The translations under genes were made by a program, and so were the position numbers. A stretch of DNA of 64,000 bases from Hirsutella rhossiliensis (taxonomy: Eukaryota > Ascomycota > Sordariomycetes > Hypocreales > Ophiocordycipitaceae), in contig NW_025408682.1 of assembly GCF_020360975.1 (NCBI RefSeq), positions 186,001 through 250,000 on the forward strand, in the 5' to 3' direction. Position 1 is the first letter of the stretch, and every line of letters starts with the position of its first letter. The notes beneath the pieces were generated by a model. That model was not told the origin of the DNA. It did no database searches and was given only the letters and a program-made list of their open reading frames with translations. Positions 60,708 to 64,000 of this stretch are shown in pieces.

Positions 60708-61285
60708 CCTGCTAGTCTTGCCCTTATGATCGTGTTCTTTGTACGTAGGCATGTTCTACCTCTTAAATTCTCCAACATATACGGTTTTCTTCACCCTGCC
60801 CTACCCATAGCCCCTACCTAAATTGGCTTCCTGCTATGCGTGGTCCTATTGGCTGCAGCTGTGCTGGCCCGCCTCGCGTCCCGTATCGTCAGCGCATTAA
60901 AAAAAAAAACCTGCCAAACTATAGCCGCTGATTGCTTTGCTAAGACGCCAATTCTGCACCTGCAAATGAGCTCATCTTAATCGCTCGTTCCAGCGCTTTC
61001 CCCTCGTACGTTTTTGGCTTCGGAGCACTACAGCAACCCAATCACATCTACTCCTGTTTCCCCATTTACATCTACCCCCTGTCATTATTAGTGGGCCTCC
61101 CGTTTTGTATGGCACTTGCCATTCAAATCTACTGCATATGTCATATACTGTATGTCAGGCGTTATATATATATACTTATTATATATTGCTAGGTCTATAA
61201 ATTATAAGTATTGCTATTTGTACACACATATATCTCTATTCGTATAAACGCCCTATTTTTAAGATACGTACCAACGCCAGCCCGC
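60708..61285. promoter_or_regulatory. Upstream region of the helicase gene
   Basis: Non-coding sequence with normal CpA/TpG up to about 61150, then a TA-rich piece with ATATATATA runs (61161-61215). It must hold the helicase promoter, but no TATA box or known site can be singled out. An A-run of 12 lies at 60899-60910. No conserved frame is seen. Confidence 0.45.
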
Positions 61286-61370
61286 CCCGCCTATTTATAC
61301 CGCGCCTGCATAGCAGGTAGCGGTACCGCCTAAATGCCCGCGCCCGAGCCCGCTCACACACACACACCAC
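61286..61370 (+). repeat. MULE left terminal inverted repeat
   Basis: About 85 bp, matching the reverse complement of 63911-64000 with a few differences (for example CCTGCATAGCAGG against CCCGCATGGCAGG). Ends in a CACACACA run. Confidence 0.92.
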
Positions 61371-61544
61371 ACATATACATAAGATCCTACCTATATTCTA
61401 TATATATATACTAAATTTAAAGCTATCGCCGCCGCCGCGATAGACCCCCTTCTCTCCCTCCTTAATGCACCTACGCTACCTTAAGGCGATAATAAATCTT
61501 ACGATGCTAACGAGCGAGATACTATCCCGCCTTGCCGTCTCTAA

Positions 61545-63480
61545 GCTTCGAAACCTACGATAAGGCGTATAACTTCGTCTAGGGCTTCCTTCGCGAGAAC
61601 GGTGCCGCCGTCGTTAAGCGGTTAAGCTTATATAAGCGAGATATTAACGGGATCTCCCTTATAACCCGAGTCCTCTTTATATACGATCGTAGCCCGCGGC
61701 GGGCTTCTACTAGCATAGGGCTATGTAAGCCGTCTACCTAGAAGCTTAACTGCCCTTTCCGCCTCGTCGTAACGGCCTTATATAACGAGGAAGAAGGAGC
61801 TTAGTAGTAGACTTTTCGAGTTACTAAGGGCCACTATAACTACGGGCTATCTCTTAATCCGTTAGCGTATAATATTTATTACCGACGGACCGTAATATAG
61901 TAAGCTCTCGAGTAGAACCTCTCTTAATATAAGCGCTGCCGGCTCGAGAGATATCGACTATTTTACGTAAGGCCGAGCCTTTTATAGCGTTCTATTATAT
62001 CTAAGATATCTATAGCGATCGCTAAAAGATCTATTTTACTACTCTTAGAGATATAATAGTAATATAAGCGTTCTTATAGTATCTTTAAGCTAGCGATCTT
62101 CCTTATTACGTTAAATTCGACCTATATAATAAAAATAAGATTTAAGGCGTATTATAGACCTACCTATAATATTAGAAGATATAGAAACATTTCCCTAAGG
62201 TTCTCGGCATTATTAATATATATAAGACGAACCGCTTTAAGCTCTTCCTTTTCTAGGTTACTAGGGTTACTAACTAAAAGTCTCTAGTAAACTTCGCCTT
62301 TAGCCTTATTAATATAGAGAAAGAGGAGGGATATTAGTAGCTTTATAAGTCTCTTAACGAGCTTCGTAGGGCGATTAATATACGAGAGCCTAATATAGTT
62401 ATTACGGATAAAGAAGCTGCCCTTAAAAACGCCCTTCTTTATATTTTCCCTCTTATATAATAATAACTCTATATATTCTCCGTTAATAGTAACGTTCGGG
62501 CTCGAATCTAGTAACGCTAGAGAGACGAAGTAAATCCCGATAGCCCTAAAAACCCTACTAATATAGAGATCCCTCTAGAGGTCGAAGCTATTCTCGCTCG
62601 AGAAGCCGTCGAATAAGGCGCCGCCGAGCAAAGCGCCGCCGCGGCGGCTAATTTAAACCTCGACCTAGACGGCGAAGTCGAATATAGCCGTAAGGGCATA
62701 TTCCTTGCTTAGAAGCGCGTTATTTACGTAAAGATAGAGGCGAATTTCTATAAGGCGTAGGAGAGGCTCGATAAGATCTTCGGTGCGTAGTAAGGCTATA
62801 TCGTAACCTATATCTCGAACGAATATATACCGTGGCGTAAGTAATAGGTAGGCTACCTTATTAGCTAGTATCGTAACTTCGGGCAGCGGGTAAATAGCCT
62901 AGTCGAGACTACCTATAAGGATATAAAGTCGTATCTAGTTATAGGCACCTCTAACCTCTTATATCTTTACGATGCCCTTATATAGATAATTAAGAATAAA
63001 GAAATAATATACGTATAAAAGGCCGCTTAGTAAGAGATATAATAGAGGCATTATTTCCTTAGGCAGACTTAGCTTAGGGATCTTAGCTTTAAAATTACCT
63101 ACGAAGCAGTTAACCTACTTACTACGCAATATAGGCTTGCCCTCGCCGCGATGCCCTCGCTAACGCGAGAGCTATAGCCGTTATAGCCTTATAGCGGGCG
63201 ATTTAAACACTAATTTAAGCTGCCTTATATATATATAATCCTTTAACGCCTCGAAGCTAGGTTAACGCTTAAAAAGCATAATATTCTCTCGCGCTAGTAG
63301 CTTAAGAAGCTATTAGTAAAGACCCCCCCCCTTTTAGTAATTTCTTTACTAATTATTACTATTAGGACCTCGAGGAGCTATTATTATAAATCCGCGATCC
63401 CGACATCGTTACGGTTATACGCGGCCGCCCCCGTAATAATAAGCTATCTATACTAAGCTCCCTCGCAGCGAAGGCATCGC
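61545..63480 (+). pseudogene. MULE transposase with FAR1-type DNA-binding domain
   Basis: Plus-strand relic of a Mutator-family transposase (Hop-like in fungi). The FAR1/WRKY-GCM1-like N-terminal domain spans about 61545-61890. It reads FETYDKAYNFV, then CPFRLVV near 61750, then the spaced HxH positions as Tyr. The MULE transposase domain includes IYKTNRFKLF near 62215-62245 and a stretch ending in Y.WLYKSLNEL (about 62330-62365). Stops are TAG/TAA of RIP type. A basic, Gly/Arg-rich tail continues at about 63470-63780 in sequence little touched by RIP. Cut-and-paste function is lost in this copy. Confidence 0.82.
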
Positions 63481-63910
63481 AGCTAGCCAAGGTGGCTATA
63501 GCGGCGACGAGGTCATTACAGCTACCTAATTTAAGTCAGGCCAGCTCGAGGCGGCTTAACGCGAGCATTCGAAGGCACCGAGGGCAAGACGAGATAGACG
63601 AACTTAGCCACAGCCCGCGTTCTCTCGCAGCGTTATAACAAAGATCGTTAGCCCGAGGAAATACAAGGGGAAGGGGATCAAGAGGAGGACGCGGCAAGAG
63701 GAGCGCGCCTTCGGCTTCGTTAGGGCCGGCTTCGTCAGGCGCTCGTTGAGTAGGAGGCCATTGAGTGGGGGCGACCGCCGCCGCCGCCGCCCACAAGCGC
63801 CAGAGGGGCCGGATTAATTAATAGGCCGATTATTTCAACTTCGAGCTCAAGGCCCGGAAATGCGTTATTAAGCGAATTAAGAGGCATACGTTGTGCGGCC
63901 TTTCTTGCCT

Positions 63911-64000
63911 TATATATGGTGTGTGTGTGTGGGCGGGCTCGGGCGCGGGCATTTAGGCGGTACCGCTACCTGCCATGCGGGCGCGGTATAAATAGGCGGG
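63911..64000 (+). repeat. MULE right terminal inverted repeat (reaches window end)
   Basis: Starts with a GTGTGTGT run and ends ATAAATAGGCGGG at the last base. Reverse complement of 61286-61370. Confidence 0.92.

Larger units (their letters stand above)
61286..64000 (+). mobile_element. Mutator-like element (MULE) with long TIRs
   Basis: Terminal inverted repeats of about 85-90 bp: the left TIR starts at 61286 (CCCGCCTATTTATACCGCGC) and the right one ends at 64000 with its reverse complement. Both include GGTAGCGGTACCGCC and end inward in a CA/GT-rich run. Since the TIR reaches the last base, the element may go a little beyond the window and its target duplication cannot be checked. It holds a transposase gene damaged by RIP in its left and middle parts, while the last ~500 bp and the TIRs are little changed. 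Confidence 0.9.

Noticed and set aside
60555..60821. 88-codon plus-strand ORF upstream of the helicase
   Set aside because: Antisense to the proposed first exon and intron of the helicase gene, which carry a recognisable zinc-finger start.
63536..63796. 86-codon minus-strand ORF with Ala/Pro-rich start
   Set aside because: Opposite to the basic Gly/Arg-rich tail of the MULE transposase; compositional shadow.

Overview
The window is DNA of a filamentous ascomycete (Pezizomycotina). About 85-90% of it is repeat sequence with the signature of repeat-induced point mutation (RIP): CpA and TpG are almost absent, TpA is in large excess, CpG is kept, and reading frames of known transposon proteins are broken almost only by TAA and TAG. 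No rRNA, tRNA or CRISPR array was seen. The species cannot be named from this sequence.

Layout. Two copies of a large Helitron-like element (called X here, about 11 kb without insertions) lie in inverted orientation with their 5' ends facing each other. X1 (minus strand) runs from the left window edge to about 21.27 kb. X2 (plus strand) runs from about 27.83 kb to about 47.9 kb. Both are broken up by later insertions. X1 holds Gypsy-1 (2164-10012, TSD TATAG), a Fot1/pogo element (10393-12240, TSD TA) and a short repeat S (19514-20205). X2 holds Gypsy-2 (30692-38761, TSD AAGAG), which itself carries a solo Copia LTR (34368-34843, TSD AATAT), and a second S copy with a captured gag fragment (43060-44044). 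A full-length, lightly mutated Copia element (21274-27577, TSD ACCTT) sits at the X1/X2 junction next to a 19-bp minisatellite. To the right come 49-bp tandem repeats, an AT- and pyrimidine-rich stretch, and a minus-strand Gypsy-3 (48987-54412, TSD ATACT).

From about 55.86 to 61.2 kb the composition becomes normal: CpA and TpG are common. This island holds one gene, on the minus strand (60707-55999). Its protein joins an OrsD-like zinc-finger N terminus, a middle region that looks like a tyrosine recombinase, and a RecQ-family DNA helicase with a Cys-rich C terminus, as in fungal telomere-linked helicases. In this copy it is interrupted by one TAG stop and two frameshifts, one of them at a G10 run. 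The window ends in a Mutator-like element (61286-64000) with long terminal inverted repeats and a RIP-damaged FAR1/MULE transposase.

There is no operon-like cooperation between genes. The window records layers of mobile-element insertion and RIP silencing around one unusual gene that escaped RIP. The points most worth a second look are the recombinase-helicase fusion, a ~521-codon antisense reading frame in Gypsy-2, a long extra domain in the Gypsy-1 gag frame, the inverted Helitron pair, and the fact that surviving CpA sites are nearly all GpCpA.
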